From Sphaerulina vaccinii (taxonomy: Eukaryota; Ascomycota; Dothideomycetes; Mycosphaerellales; Mycosphaerellaceae): 64,000 nt of DNA. This document shows positions 11,488-21,993 of the stretch, piece by piece (within the stretch, counting starts at the first letter, position 1; each line of letters opens with the position of its first letter). The DNA is taken from assembly GCA_022570795.1 (NCBI GenBank), contig JAKUDP010000007.1, forward strand, positions 868,001 through 932,000, written 5' to 3'. The translations under genes were made by a program, and so were the position numbers. The notes below the pieces were generated by a model. The model was not told the DNA's origin and did no database searches. It worked only from the letters and a program-made list of their open reading frames with translations.

Positions 11488-13046
11488 AATGCTATAGATA
11501 GCTCATGATGACTGCATGGATACATGAATGAGCGTTGCGCTGCTACTTAGTGATACCACCTGTATAATGAACTCTCGTTTGAAACTCAAAAGCTTTCCCT
11601 CTAGCAAATTGACGTCTTCGATGACATCTACGAAGGCTTAGCAAATTGACGTCTTCGATGACATCTACGAAGGCTTTATGCTTTCCCTTACCGTTCTGCT
11701 CGACTATAATCGTGGGTTCCGTGGTGTCTCGATGACAGCGAGCTGGTGCTCTCGTGATATCGCAACACAGCTCCCGTGCTTGGTCCATCCACAGAGTGGG
11801 GGAACTTCCTATCAAAAGTGATACACCCACCATCTTCCGTCCAATGGCCTCTTCCATACTTGATCGATGCACCACCTGACCTTACTCGCTTGCTTTCATA
11901 CGGGAGAGCTCGACGATTCGCATCTCACGCTATGGAATCCCTCGACATTGCCTGGACCTTCACAGTCGTCTTTCCACTATATCGATGGGCTACCACTTCG
12001 CCCTGATCGACTTCTCTACAGTCACTCACATGGAATCTGAGCTCTGACAGAAGTGTCAGATAGGAACCTCGCACAAGACCATGTCATCTGCCCATTTTCG
12101 TCAATCTCGCTCAGCAAATGGTGTCCATCAAGACCAAAACCATGGTCACTTTCCCAAACGTGAGAATTTTATGAAATGTCCTTATCTCAAGATTCTCAAG
12201 GTAGCACTCGCAAACTGCAGTCAATCAGCATCAAAGCTCCCATATATTCTCAAATGCTAGTATAGAGCTCACACGATGGATGCGAAGACGATATGTGCCG
12301 GAAGCATGTTGTTGCTGTCGTCCCATATGTTTCGGGTAACCCTAAGGACAAGAGAATAGCAAAAGAAGGCCTTCCTGGACAACAGCTCAGGACCAGATAT
12401 CAGCATAGGTGCTTCTGAATAGCTATGCGGACGAACTCACTTCTCACTTTACTCTCCCACTGCGCGCTTACCTCTCCTCGACCTGACCTCTCCCCGACCT
12501 CTCCTTCACTTTCCTACCCTATCCCCTTCACCTCTCCTACCATTCACCGATCTTAATCACGCTATCCTTCACCGGTCTGAACCCTGATAGTCCTAGGACG
12601 AGGTATAAGAACCTTCCTCCCCGCCCAAACTTCTAGACGCTATACACAGGCCCCGGCCGACCCCTGCCAGTGCAGCGCTCGGCCAGCCTACAATATTCAA
12701 CATACCGCCGCTGCGGCAGGCAACGCTATCGAGATTTTTGAGGTGAGGTTAGCACACTCGCATGCTGTCTCAATACTCGAGAGATCCGAAGTTTGCTTTT
12801 ACGCCTGGACGTTTAGCTGCGTAGTCTCGAGTCGACATAAGAGGGAGGAGGATGTAAAGGACTCCACCGTATCTATATTCGTCTCTGATACTTACCTGCA
12901 GCAGAGAATAACATCCTATAAGCGAGTAGCATGACCTTCTCGTGAGTCAGTACACTTCACAGGAAACCAGAGATGGAGAGGAAAGGAACTGGACACCATC
13001 ATTAAACACAACACAAACCACATTTGTATTCAACGTTTCTCAACGA
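11488..13046. other. Convergent intergenic region, 1.6 kb
   Basis: Lies between the 3' ends of the phosphate transporter and acrB. It holds a 37-bp tandem duplication at 11602-11675 and a pyrimidine-rich tract from about 12440 to 12545 with repeated ACCTCTCC words. A GC-rich segment at 12600-12740 begins with a TATAAGAACC word. No supported gene. Confidence 0.45.
11602..11675. repeat. 37-bp tandem duplication
   Basis: Two identical back-to-back 37-bp copies (11602-11638 and 11639-11675), each beginning TAGCAAATTGACGTC. They lie about 115 bp after the phosphate transporter stop, probably in or near its 3' untranslated region. Confidence 0.85.
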
Positions 13047-16000
13047 CTATCTACCACTCGAACCCGGATTGGCATGACGTTCGGTTGGACTTTGCGGCGG
13101 CGTCTTCTTGACAGGAGGACCAATGATCCCGGGGCCAGCACGAGGAACGAAGACCTTGGCTTGAGGACGAGGGCTATTCGAGCCATTTCCCAAAGCGCCA
13201 CTCAGGATGCTTGCGCCATCGACCAAGCCTGCGCTACCGTTTTGACTCGTGCTGCCAGTTGTAGAACCAGACTGGGATCCAGATGAGCCAGAAGTATCGC
13301 CTTCACTAGCTTTGCGATGTTGAGAAGCACCGGGACCGGCTTGACCATCCATCGACCAGTTCTGCAGCTGAGGATGCTGAGCGTAATCGCTGCCTGTTGG
13401 AGCATAGTGGAAATCATCATCGTCGGTAAAGCCAGAATATTGACTAAGCATTGAAGAGCTTCGACCTCGATGACCACCGAACGCGTTGGCGTTGCCAGAG
13501 TATGGAGAGGCAGCGAGATGTGGACCGAAAGGCGAGTGACCATTCGTACCAGAAGGAGTTGGAGGTGCGGAATCACCTTGAGGACCTAGCGGCAGTTGCG
13601 TAGTCAGGCCAGAGAGGGCAGCGGATTCTTGGTAAGCCTCAAGAGCCTTACCGTGCTCCACCGTAATCTGGTCTTCCATCTGCGCAATGTGAAAGCGTAG
13701 CTCATTCGCTCTGGTCTCGTGATGATGTGCCTGATTCGCACGATCGAGGTCACGCTTCTGCTTGGCAGTCATCTCAGCTTGCTGCTGCTTTGTGAGCTTC
13801 TCCAGATCGGCGGCGCGCTGTGCGATACGAGCAGCCAGCCTTTCCTTTCGAGTCTCCGTGGCAACGATGTCAGCCTTGATGGCATTGAGGTCGCGTTCCT
13901 GCTCAGCTTTGACACTGTCCAGCTCGCCGCGAGCAGCCTTCACCGTGTCCACTGCAGACTGCCACTGCCGTCGCTTGACGTTGGATTCATCGATGTCTTC
14001 GCGCGGGATGTCGCCCATGGCATCGATCTCAGCTTGGACTTCTCTGGTAGCCTCCTCTGCCTGGTGCTTGTGCTGGCGGATCTGCTGCAGCCTCTTCTCC
14101 TGCTTTTCATCTCCATCCGTAGAAGAGTTCAGCTTGTTCTTGAGCGCCTGGATCTCTTTTTTGATGTCGGCATTGGTTCCTCGTTGGTCCTTCTTCGCCT
14201 TTTTAGATTTGTTTCTGATCTCGCTGAGCTTGGCTTCTGCAGACTGGATGGACTGCTTCAGCGTGGTGATTGGGGAGGCTGGGCGTAGTGCTTGGTGCTG
14301 GGAGGGTGCCGGCACGGCAGCTGCTTGTTCTGTTGTTGGTGCAGGCTGCGTTATCAGGCTTGCAGAGCAGAGCGTACGATGCTTCGCAATGCTGACCACC
14401 TCACAGTGGTAGCTGCTAAGAGGCGCCAGACCAAAGATCTCGCCGAAGTGACCGGTACCAGGGACATCGTCATCTCCTTCGCTCGAGCTGATCCTGGTCG
14501 AAGTCCATGTAGCTCCGTTAATGCGGATGTAGAAAGGCTTAGACCTGTCAATACCTACGGGTGGCGAATGTGCTTCGTCCTTGATCTCCGCACTCTCTGC
14601 AGCAGAATCTGCAGAAAGATCTACAGCGAAGAAGATTTCAGTGTCCCGAACTTCGCAAATCCAGATCCGATTAGTAGTAGAGTTGATGGCGTTGATATAA
14701 GTGTTGCTTGTGTTGTTTGTCATAACAGAGGCTTCGCGTGCATCATCTGCCGCATCTCGCTGCTCCATTTCTTTAACGAAAGTGACTTTTGTACTCGCAA
14801 TGGCAGCCCACAGTGGTTGCTGGCTCCGTATTTGGTTGGCCTGCTTCCGCTTTTTCCTGCTGCTCGACTCACGCGCTCTACGATCGATAAGCGCAGGAGG
14901 TTGACCAGGAGGGCGGCCATCAGTAGCAGAAACGGCGTGCAAAGGCTGTGATGTTTCCGCTAACCCGGTACTCGTACGTGAGCTGGGTTCCGCACCAGCG
15001 ATGGCTTCGGTGTCGGTTCTCGTTATAAGAGGTATGAGGGAGTCCTTCTCGCTTGCTTTGGCGTTGGCGAGAGTGCGGCGGATGCAAGTTGTTACACCCT
15101 GTGAAACTATGTGTATTCCAAGAATGGCGCGGATGGCGTTGAATACCATACCGCGATCCAGTATTGCTAAAGAATGAGAATGCTGTGCAAAATAATCAAT
15201 CGGCTCATGACCAGACCCCATTCTACTGTGATATACAGAACGGAGATAGTCAAGAGCAGTGAGATGTATCGCGTTGTAGCGGAGCAAGTGAACGACGCAG
15301 ACCAAGAATGCGGAGGCCGCTATGCTGTACGTTGGGCCTCCTGTACTTGCTGCTGCGCCACTCAGAGAAACCGCAATGACCGCTTGAGAGAGATCCAAAA
15401 AGATTGCCTGTGCAGGTTTCCAGACTGATAACCAGACCAGGAAAAAGATGCAGTCCACAAACAAGATAGTCGCCATTGCTGGGTAGCCAAAATTGGGGGA
15501 ATTGAACATCTCCTTGATGTTTGGCATAGTCGACAATGATAGACCAGCAGTGGGCGGGACAAATGTGAGTGAGGCGAATAAGGCTTGAATGACCAGGACC
15601 AGGGTAGGCGGGAGAGAGAGCAGGAGTATGAGGATAGAGATGGCATCGCGGAGCGGATAATAGTACAGAATCGTCGAGACGGAGTATGGCGCAGTGGCAG
15701 CATGCGAGCTCATTGTCCTGTCTGCTGCTGACTGCGGTACCTCGAGCAGTGGAGTCACTGCTTCAGGCGTATTGTCTACCATCTCGCCGCTGGGTCCGAC
15801 TTCCTCCTGCGATGCGTCCGAAGGGGTCCTGTCTCTTTCCGTGCCCTCCACCGTGGCTGCATATTCCTTGGCAGTAGCGGCGGAGGAGACACAGTGCCCT
15901 GATGTTGATGATGAAGTGTCTGCTGGTGTTCGTGGGAATTTGAAGCCCTGGTTTAGGCCTGTTGTGGGAAGCGCGGGAGGCGTAGCTGCGGACGTGGCCT

Positions 16001-16148
16001 TGCCATTTGCCTGTCCGTTCAGCTGCCCGTTCGATCGCTGTCGAGGAAGTCGCTTTCCTGGCGGCGCCAGGCCTTTGTCGTGGGTCGTGTCTCGGTTGGT
16101 TGCGTTTCTCGTCTTGCTTGCCTTTGGAGGCATGAAATTGCTAGGCAC
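13047..16148 (-). CDS. acrB: AcrB-like ubiquitination network signalling protein
   Basis: Single exon, 1033 aa, close to the length I recall for Aspergillus AcrB. The N-terminus has the family-like PPGKRLPRQRSNGQLNG region. Several hydrophobic segments follow between about residues 155 and 300 (around LILLLSLPPTLVLVIQALF and ATILFVDCIFFLVW), so the protein is predicted to be membrane-anchored. A variable middle is followed by a long charged coiled coil at roughly residues 640-830, rich in K/E/Q/R, and a Gly/Ser-rich tail ending near FVPRAGPGIIGPPVKK. Family knowledge: AcrB was identified with the creB/creD deubiquitination network acting in carbon-source regulation and acriflavine resistance in Aspergillus. 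The assignment rests on remembered architecture and the N-terminal motif. The start could instead be the second methionine, six codons in. Confidence 0.8.
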   Translation of the reverse strand: MPSNFMPPKASKTRNATNRDTTHDKGLAPPGKRLPRQRSNGQLNGQANGKATSAATPPALPTTGLNQGFKFPRTPADTSSSTSGHCVSSAATAKEYAATVEGTERDRTPSDASQEEVGPSGEMVDNTPEAVTPLLEVPQSAADRTMSSHAATAPYSVSTILYYYPLRDAISILILLLSLPPTLVLVIQALFASLTFVPPTAGLSLSTMPNIKEMFNSPNFGYPAMATILFVDCIFFLVWLSVWKPAQAIFLDLSQAVIAVSLSGAAASTGGPTYSIAASAFLVCVVHLLRYNAIHLTALDYLRSVYHSRMGSGHEPIDYFAQHSHSLAILDRGMVFNAIRAILGIHIVSQGVTTCIRRTLANAKASEKDSLIPLITRTDTEAIAGAEPSSRTSTGLAETSQPLHAVSATDGRPPGQPPALIDRRARESSSRKKRKQANQIRSQQPLWAAIASTKVTFVKEMEQRDAADDAREASVMTNNTSNTYINAINSTTNRIWICEVRDTEIFFAVDLSADSAAESAEIKDEAHSPPVGIDRSKPFYIRINGATWTSTRISSSEGDDDVPGTGHFGEIFGLAPLSSYHCEVVSIAKHRTLCSASLITQPAPTTEQAAAVPAPSQHQALRPASPITTLKQSIQSAEAKLSEIRNKSKKAKKDQRGTNADIKKEIQALKNKLNSSTDGDEKQEKRLQQIRQHKHQAEEATREVQAEIDAMGDIPREDIDESNVKRRQWQSAVDTVKAARGELDSVKAEQERDLNAIKADIVATETRKERLAARIAQRAADLEKLTKQQQAEMTAKQKRDLDRANQAHHHETRANELRFHIAQMEDQITVEHGKALEAYQESAALSGLTTQLPLGPQGDSAPPTPSGTNGHSPFGPHLAASPYSGNANAFGGHRGRSSSMLSQYSGFTDDDDFHYAPTGSDYAQHPQLQNWSMDGQAGPGASQHRKASEGDTSGSSGSQSGSTTGSTSQNGSAGLVDGASILSGALGNGSNSPRPQAKVFVPRAGPGIIGPPVKKTPPQSPTERHANPGSSGR

Positions 16149-17226
16149 CCAAGATAAAATGTGCCCTCTACTGGCTCGTCTCTAGTGGACGGCAGCCAGA
16201 TGAGGGATGGGGGGTTCCAGAGGGGGTGGTGGTAATGTTGTTGTCGAAGAGATGCTGTGGGAGAGGCTTTCCAAAGTGCTGCTGTTTTGGGAGCCAGTAG
16301 CAGGCTCGACGATGGGTCTTTCCGAGAGTTCTACACCGTGGCTCCGTGGCTATCACACAGACCACGGGGGCGTCATTCTTCAAACACTATTCTATGCTTA
16401 CTCAACCACCGTACCGTACTTTGATCGTGGCACTGCGACAATACCGAGGGACCGCCGTCTCAGCACTTCTCTGCCATCTAGCATAACAGAATTTTCTACC
16501 TCGCGAGCACTACAGGTGCCAGCGACGACCGCGTTGCGATGTCAGTACGGGATATCGCACTGCTATGTGATATTCTTGACCTGCTAGCGGGCTCCAAGAT
16601 GCAGATCACTTCTACGCTTTGCTTAGAGCGGGGGATATCGCTGTTCGCTGCGACGGCAGGATTGGCTGTTCTCATGCACCAGCTGCGTCTACATCGCACA
16701 ATCAGTTTCGGAGACTCCACTTTCTAAGCAGTTTCTTGCTGTCGTGTGTCAAGAGTTGCGATATTCTTTTCACGTCACGAGAACAGGCCTTTGTGCATGA
16801 GTCAAAGCCAATGATCTGCCGGCAATATATTGGGCGTTTGTGGAGAGAGCCACAATGATCCTGAGATAAGCATGGTATGCCTCCATATCTATGCTGGCTA
16901 TAGCAGCGCTGTCGACATTCTGCCAGCCAAACATCAGTACGTACTGCAGACCGCATCACTAGCACTGCGTAATCCTTCGCCTCGCCAAGAAGGTGCCTCT
17001 TCTTCTCTTCCTTCGGCTCACGGATCTGCAACGGATATGCTCTGCGGGCCTGTCACTTCAAGCAGGTTCCGGGAGATCTACTGCACACATTCGGTGCTCT
17101 GCAGGAGTGCCGACGTCTATGCGTACAACTATGCGCCGGTGGGTGTGCTCGTCTCGAAGCAGTCTCTTCGAAAGACCGTCCTGCTCAATAGCAGCATGGT
17201 TATCAAGAGTCTGAGTGAGAGCGAGA
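16149..17226. other. Intergenic, about 1.1 kb
   Basis: Upstream of acrB and downstream of the thioesterase gene, both on the minus strand. Only short overlapping frames are present. The G/T-rich part near 16200-16260 on the plus strand is a C/A-rich leader for acrB on its own strand. No supported feature. Confidence 0.45.
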
Positions 17227-18245
17227 TCAGCTGCCAGCAGACCCCATATCTTCCACAGCTCCCTCTCTATCCCACGAGCTCTGCTCGAGCTGCCGCACCC
17301 TGTCAAGCAAGCCATATACTCGCTCGCTGTTGACACGCTTGGCCTCTTCCTGCAGTTTCCACGTGTGCTGTAGTACATCAAGCATGAATGGACGCAATGC
17401 AACTTTCTTGGCGGCCTTGTAGTCGTACAGCACACAATCTTCGATACATCGTGCAGCTGGCCTCTGATGCAATTCCGAGACGATCATGACATCCATGATA
17501 AACGTGTCAGTGCCTTCTGTGGGCTCTGTACCGAGCTTATGGTAAATCGAGATGTGGTCTGGATATCTCATAGGCTGCGCGATTGTCAGCTGAGACGATG
17601 ACAAAAAGGTACAGGATTGAAGGAGGACCACTGACAAACTTGAACTCCGTTGTGATCTTCCTCAAAATAAGCCCATCTCCTTGTGGTGTTAATATACTCC
17701 GCCACTGCTGAGCATGCGCCGGATCGATGTATGTCGCCAACTTCGAGAACCAATCCACGCGACCTGTCTCAGCGTATCTGTTGTATACCACATTGTTGAC
17801 ATGACCCTTTTACACATACCTTAGCGAATCTGTTTCTACTATGACCAAGCATTTCTGAACAGCTTGAGTCAACCTATAGGCATACAGCGCTTACCATCGA
17901 ATCCTGCTCACCCCAGACAACTTGCTGTCTGAAAGTGCTGCGCCTCTGCTTACTCGTCAAGAAGCCTTCGCTGCCAGCTAGCAGGTCTCTCCAATCACGA
18001 GAGATTTCTTGCAGTATGTCTCCAGCTTCTTTCGTTTGCTCGGGCTTCAATCCCCACATGAGACAGTGTCCGAGTCTTTTCTTGACGTCTGATAACCATC
18101 GAGGACTGAGTTCTGCTGTAGCAGGTATTGGCGATTCGGACGAGCGGTGTCTACAATGAACCAAGCTTGTTGTTGTGGGCGTCTGTGACGGCGCACTGGC
18201 TATCGTACGCGTACGAAGCAGTGCTGTGAGGTTTCGTGTATGCAT
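17227..18245 (-). CDS. Thioesterase-like (hotdog-fold) protein
   Basis: Three exons on the minus strand: 18245-17895, 17806-17636 and 17574-17227, with introns of 88 and 61 nt; 289 aa. Splicing builds the hallmark of the fungal 4-hydroxybenzoyl-CoA thioesterase-like group: WGEQDSMGHVNNVVYNRYAE around residues 112-131, where Asp-Ser-Met-x-His-Val-Asn-Asn is the hotdog active-site loop. It continues into EFKFPMRYPDHISIYHKLG across the second junction. The first about 30 residues (RNLTALLRTRTIASAP) resemble a mitochondrial presequence. Acyl-CoA hydrolysis is expected for the fold; the substrate is unknown. Junctions are supported because every exon ends in phase 0 and the rebuilt motif is contiguous. 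It is divergent from the LYRM5-like gene with 293 bp between start codons. Confidence 0.78.
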
Positions 18246-18538
18246 TGCGACTGCGACTGGTATCGCGCGACGATGTTGTCGGTTTCAATGGCTTCAACGG
18301 AAGAGGAAGTGTTCGTGACTCGCGGGAGGAGCCAAAGTGGAATCCATTGTGGATTGACTTCGTGGATCAGCCTCGTGAGAGCACGCGGCTACGGCTACAC
18401 GCAACGACAACCACGGCTCACTACTCCATCTTCGTCATCATCGACTCTCACTGCTCTGGGAGACAAACAAACAGGAAGGAGTAGTAAGAAACTGAACATC
18501 GAATCGAGGACACTATATTACTCTCCACGATCCTAGCC

Positions 18539-18969
18539 ATGGCGTCTAACGCACTTCGACACGATGTTATTCGCATATACAAAGGTATATCAATTCAGCT
18601 TGAGTGCCTTGAATCTAGGCTGACACGCTGTCCAGAACTGCTATATCTGGGCCGTGAATATCCCCTGGGCTTCGACTACTTCCGCCCACGATTACACAAA
18701 GCATTCATGTCCAAAGCATCAATGCAGGATGAAGAACAAATTAAGAAAAGCATAGCTCAAGCCGAATATGTCAAGAAAGGTATGTTCATTCATCTCGCCA
18801 TTCCTCTATCTATGCCAGCAATGCTAATAATGCTCTCTAGAAATAGAAGCGCTGTAAGTTGGTATCTCAAGCCCCCAAGAAATGCAAACCTCATGCCTAA
18901 CTCCTCGCCAGATACTACCTCAAAAGATACCGAGCACTAAAGCAAGGAAAACAATACGGCGGCTCGTGA
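18539..18969 (+). CDS. LYR-motif protein, LYRM5/ETF regulatory factor homologue
   Basis: Four exons: 18539-18584, 18636-18779, 18841-18853 and 18912-18969; 86 aa, like human LYRM5/ETFRF1 (about 88 aa). The splice at 18585-18635 joins RIYK directly to ELLYLGREYPLG, matching the family's LYKxLLYLGRDYP pattern. The end reads KKEIEALYYLKRYRALKQGK, also family-like. Known role: small mitochondrial LYR proteins bind acyl-ACP and partner proteins; LYRM5 removes FAD from electron-transfer flavoprotein. The third exon is only 13 nt. The first intron (51 nt) is a multiple of three without a stop, so unspliced transcript stays open. The stop codon (18967-18969) directly abuts the stop of the convergent methyltransferase gene. 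Confidence 0.88.
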
Positions 18970-20523
18970 TCACGTCTCACTTCCATCATCATCATCGAAC
19001 TCATCAGGATCACCATCTTTGGTCGCCCACCAGGCACCCATTTCAAGGCACTCTCCTACCAAACCTCCCTTGGCAGGATCCAGCAGATCTGTCATCAAGG
19101 ATGCCCACCACAATGACCACTCTTCAGCATTCTTGCCCGAGACTTCTTTCAACATAGGCTCCATACTCTCAATCCCACCCAAGACAGTCATGAGAGCCGT
19201 GTGTCTCAGGGCTTTCTGATCAGGCGTCAGGATCTGGCTATCATCTAGGACCTTAGTCCTCGAATCAACAGACATGGGCGAGTCATGTCCATTACTGATT
19301 CGCTTCCGGTGTGGCGCATCCCTTTCCCAGCGAGGCTCTCCTAGAGGAATGGCGACTCGACGCCAACCTATATCTCTGAGATCAGGCTCCTGCGTGATCA
19401 TCTCTGCTATACGAGCTGTGGGTGAAGGATTGAGTTTTCGTTTATCCAAGGATTCTTCAATCCACTTATTCGCTTTGAGGAGATACTTATTCTGCGCTGG
19501 AGCGAACGGGTGGCCTATCGGTAGCGCAAAGGTAGCTGTGCGATCGGCATCTTCCTGCTCGTCTGCCTTTCTGGATCGTGCAGGCGGTGGGGTGGCGAGG
19601 AGAGAGCGCACGACATGGTCTGATTCCCAGGCCTCTACAGCGCCACCTGGTTTTACGCAACGAATGGCATCCACGAGAAGTTTTTCCGACCTGGGATCCA
19701 GTGGCATTGTCAAGCTAAGGTCTTTGAAGATGACAAGATCAAACTCGTTGTCATTGAAGGGCATTGGAACTCGGCGCATATCATGTTGGACGAACTTCCA
19801 GTTCATGCCCTGTCGTTGCAGAGGTGGTGCGAGTGGCGCGATGTCCAAGCCGACGAATTGGATGTTTGCATGTCCTCGAGCAGCGAAGTGATCGTGACAC
19901 ATTGCACTCCAGAATGCTGTGCCACATCCGAGCTCGAGGACTTTCTTGGGAGGGGTTTCCTTGAATCTGGGATTGCATAGTGGCCCGCCAAATACTTGCA
20001 TCCCGATCAAAGTTCGCAGACTCTGCCTTTGAAGCTCTGCTAGGTCGCAAGGCAGAGGATAAGGCACCTCGCTGCGTAGATATCGTCGTCCATATCTGAG
20101 CTCGAATGGATTGTCAAGCACACTCTGTTGAAGTTGTTCTGATGTTGTGCGATGAAGTGTCGCTGTACTGTGGCTTGTGACACTCATGCCGGAATGTAAG
20201 CTCGTGCCGTTCATATGTGATCGTGCCAGGTGGATGTCCAAAACCTCCATCTTCAGAGACGGAGACGGTGGCTGCACCTGCAGCTCACCATGCCGGTAGT
20301 TGTGCCGTGCCGCCGATACAGAACCGAGAGAGGTGGCGGAAGCAATCCTTCGCACCAGATTCGTGGGTAATCCAGATACTTTTTGCTGCTGTCTTTGCCT
20401 GGCTATTCGAGAGTTTCGTTGTTCGACAGAGGCATATTGGCCAGAGGAATTGGAGGTACGAAGGACATCATAGATAGCTCCTTCGCTCATATTTATTACC
20501 GATGTAACTCCAAGGCCTCTCAA
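18970..20523 (-). CDS. Class I SAM-dependent methyltransferase
   Basis: Single exon, 517 aa; the second methionine (20490, MSEGAIYDVL) is an equally good start. After a Ser/Gln-rich N-terminal third comes the Rossmann methyltransferase core: motif I VLELGCGTAFW at about residues 195-205, an acidic residue after the second strand (FVGLDIAP), an acidic motif near HDMRRVPMPFNDNEFDLVIF, and a post-motif helix with CVKPGGAVEAWESD. This is the Methyltransf_11/25-like pattern. Distant resemblance to LaeA-like fungal methyltransferases exists, but the N-terminal region is different and I do not assign a target. An insertion with Arg/Lys clusters follows the core, and the tail is acidic (DEFDDDDGSE). 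Its stop codon touches that of the LYRM5-like gene. Confidence 0.78.
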   Translation of the reverse strand: MRGLGVTSVINMSEGAIYDVLRTSNSSGQYASVEQRNSRIARQRQQQKVSGLPTNLVRRIASATSLGSVSAARHNYRHGELQVQPPSPSLKMEVLDIHLARSHMNGTSLHSGMSVTSHSTATLHRTTSEQLQQSVLDNPFELRYGRRYLRSEVPYPLPCDLAELQRQSLRTLIGMQVFGGPLCNPRFKETPPKKVLELGCGTAFWSAMCHDHFAARGHANIQFVGLDIAPLAPPLQRQGMNWKFVQHDMRRVPMPFNDNEFDLVIFKDLSLTMPLDPRSEKLLVDAIRCVKPGGAVEAWESDHVVRSLLATPPPARSRKADEQEDADRTATFALPIGHPFAPAQNKYLLKANKWIEESLDKRKLNPSPTARIAEMITQEPDLRDIGWRRVAIPLGEPRWERDAPHRKRISNGHDSPMSVDSRTKVLDDSQILTPDQKALRHTALMTVLGGIESMEPMLKEVSGKNAEEWSLWWASLMTDLLDPAKGGLVGECLEMGAWWATKDGDPDEFDDDDGSET

Positions 20524-21993
20524 CCCATCCCACGTGGAGACCGCTAGAACAACGGCGCCGCTGCAAATTGACGCAGGGTCGGCACGTCAAAGGTCAACTC
20601 TACATGAAATGCCTAGCAAATCACAAGCTCCAGCGTGCTAAACGATGAGCAGATTTGGAAGACGATACGGTGGGGTGGTTCGCAAGAACCAAAGAAGGTC
20701 AGGTCACCGGAAACCGACAGAACTTTGCGGCGAAGGATGAAGAAAGCAGTGACATGAGTGTTGACTGCAGGAGTTGCTCTCACTCACCGTGTAGACCTTT
20801 GTTGTAGCTCTGTTCGAATGCTTCTGCCTTGCCCAGTTGCTTGTTGTGAGCTGAGAGTGTCAAGTCGGTTTCACAATGCCGCGCCACTGCGCGACTCCGG
20901 ACGGCCAAGGGAGTGCCGCTAGTTGGCGACATTGGCCTGAAGGTCGAAAGCCCAGTGGATGTTCATGCCCGGAAAGACAAGCGAGACTGGACTGTGCCGC
21001 ATAGATCCATGTCTCATGAGTGAGGCTCCAGAATGCAGGCGAAGCTGACGTGCATCCAAGCCATGTTCGGTAGATCGATTACCATACCGGCGAGCGCGGG
21101 ATGGCGAGAGCTGCAGACAGGCTGATGCTTGTCTCAAGAAGACTCGCAAGTGATACTAGCCTTGGCGAGCATGCCTTATAGGGCTACGGAGGTGAGACGT
21201 CACAGCTGATCTGCACATCGAATGGTAGACATAGGCGTGCTGTTTGTGTGCTGAGGTCTGCCACTGACTCGCCGCGCAAACGCTATCGTGATCCAGGAAT
21301 AGTAGATATGCTCAGGAGAGGATTGTATGATGGCGGTGTATGCGATGATGCCTCAGAAGCCGCGGACTTGTCGCAGCAGTACCATGTTGTTTAGATCAGC
21401 TCATAGCCAATGGCGTTGATGTTGATGTGAGGATCGTGAGAAGTGCGGGCCAAAGATCGAAGAAGAGAAGGCTGGTTGGGTACAGGTCACGTGTGGCAAG
21501 CTTCGGCTGCTTCCATGAGAAGACGTCGATGCTCTCTGTTACTGAGAGGACTGCAAAGACCATCGAGGACATTACATTGCGGCCGCCATTCCCACGCATC
21601 GACACGCCTTAATCCATTACTCGACCAGGCTAACGCTATTGTACCACTATAGCCTCTCCGCGAGCAGATACTCGAGTCTCAATAGCCCGATCTCGTCATA
21701 CCCACAGCTTCACCGCACACGACTTCACCAGCAGCAGCGAACTCCACCACGACCACCGCCGAGCTTTCGTACGTACGGGAACAGGCGTAAAAAGACATCC
21801 AGCAGCGGCGGCGGTATTCTTTCGTTCATGCCAGGCGGGGCGGGCGCTCATGTACTACAATCGAAAACGCAGGCCAGATCCTCCTCCACCCTGAGCACTA
21901 CCGAGCACATCCCCAAGTCGCGCTTGACCAGGGCAGGCACAACGCACTGCGCGCGAGGAGTTCCAGTCGATTCCCTCCGACCATCGCCCTCTG
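20524..21993. other. Divergent intergenic region, about 1.5 kb
   Basis: Lies between the starts of the methyltransferase (minus) and CCR4 (plus). Short overlapping frames only. The segment from about 21650 to 21990 is C/A-rich and open in one frame for 159 codons but is low-complexity; it is most easily read as the CCR4 5' leader. Confidence 0.45.

Noticed and set aside
13719..14951. Plus-strand frames of 189-219 codons
   Set aside because: Shadows of the acrB coiled-coil region on the opposite strand.
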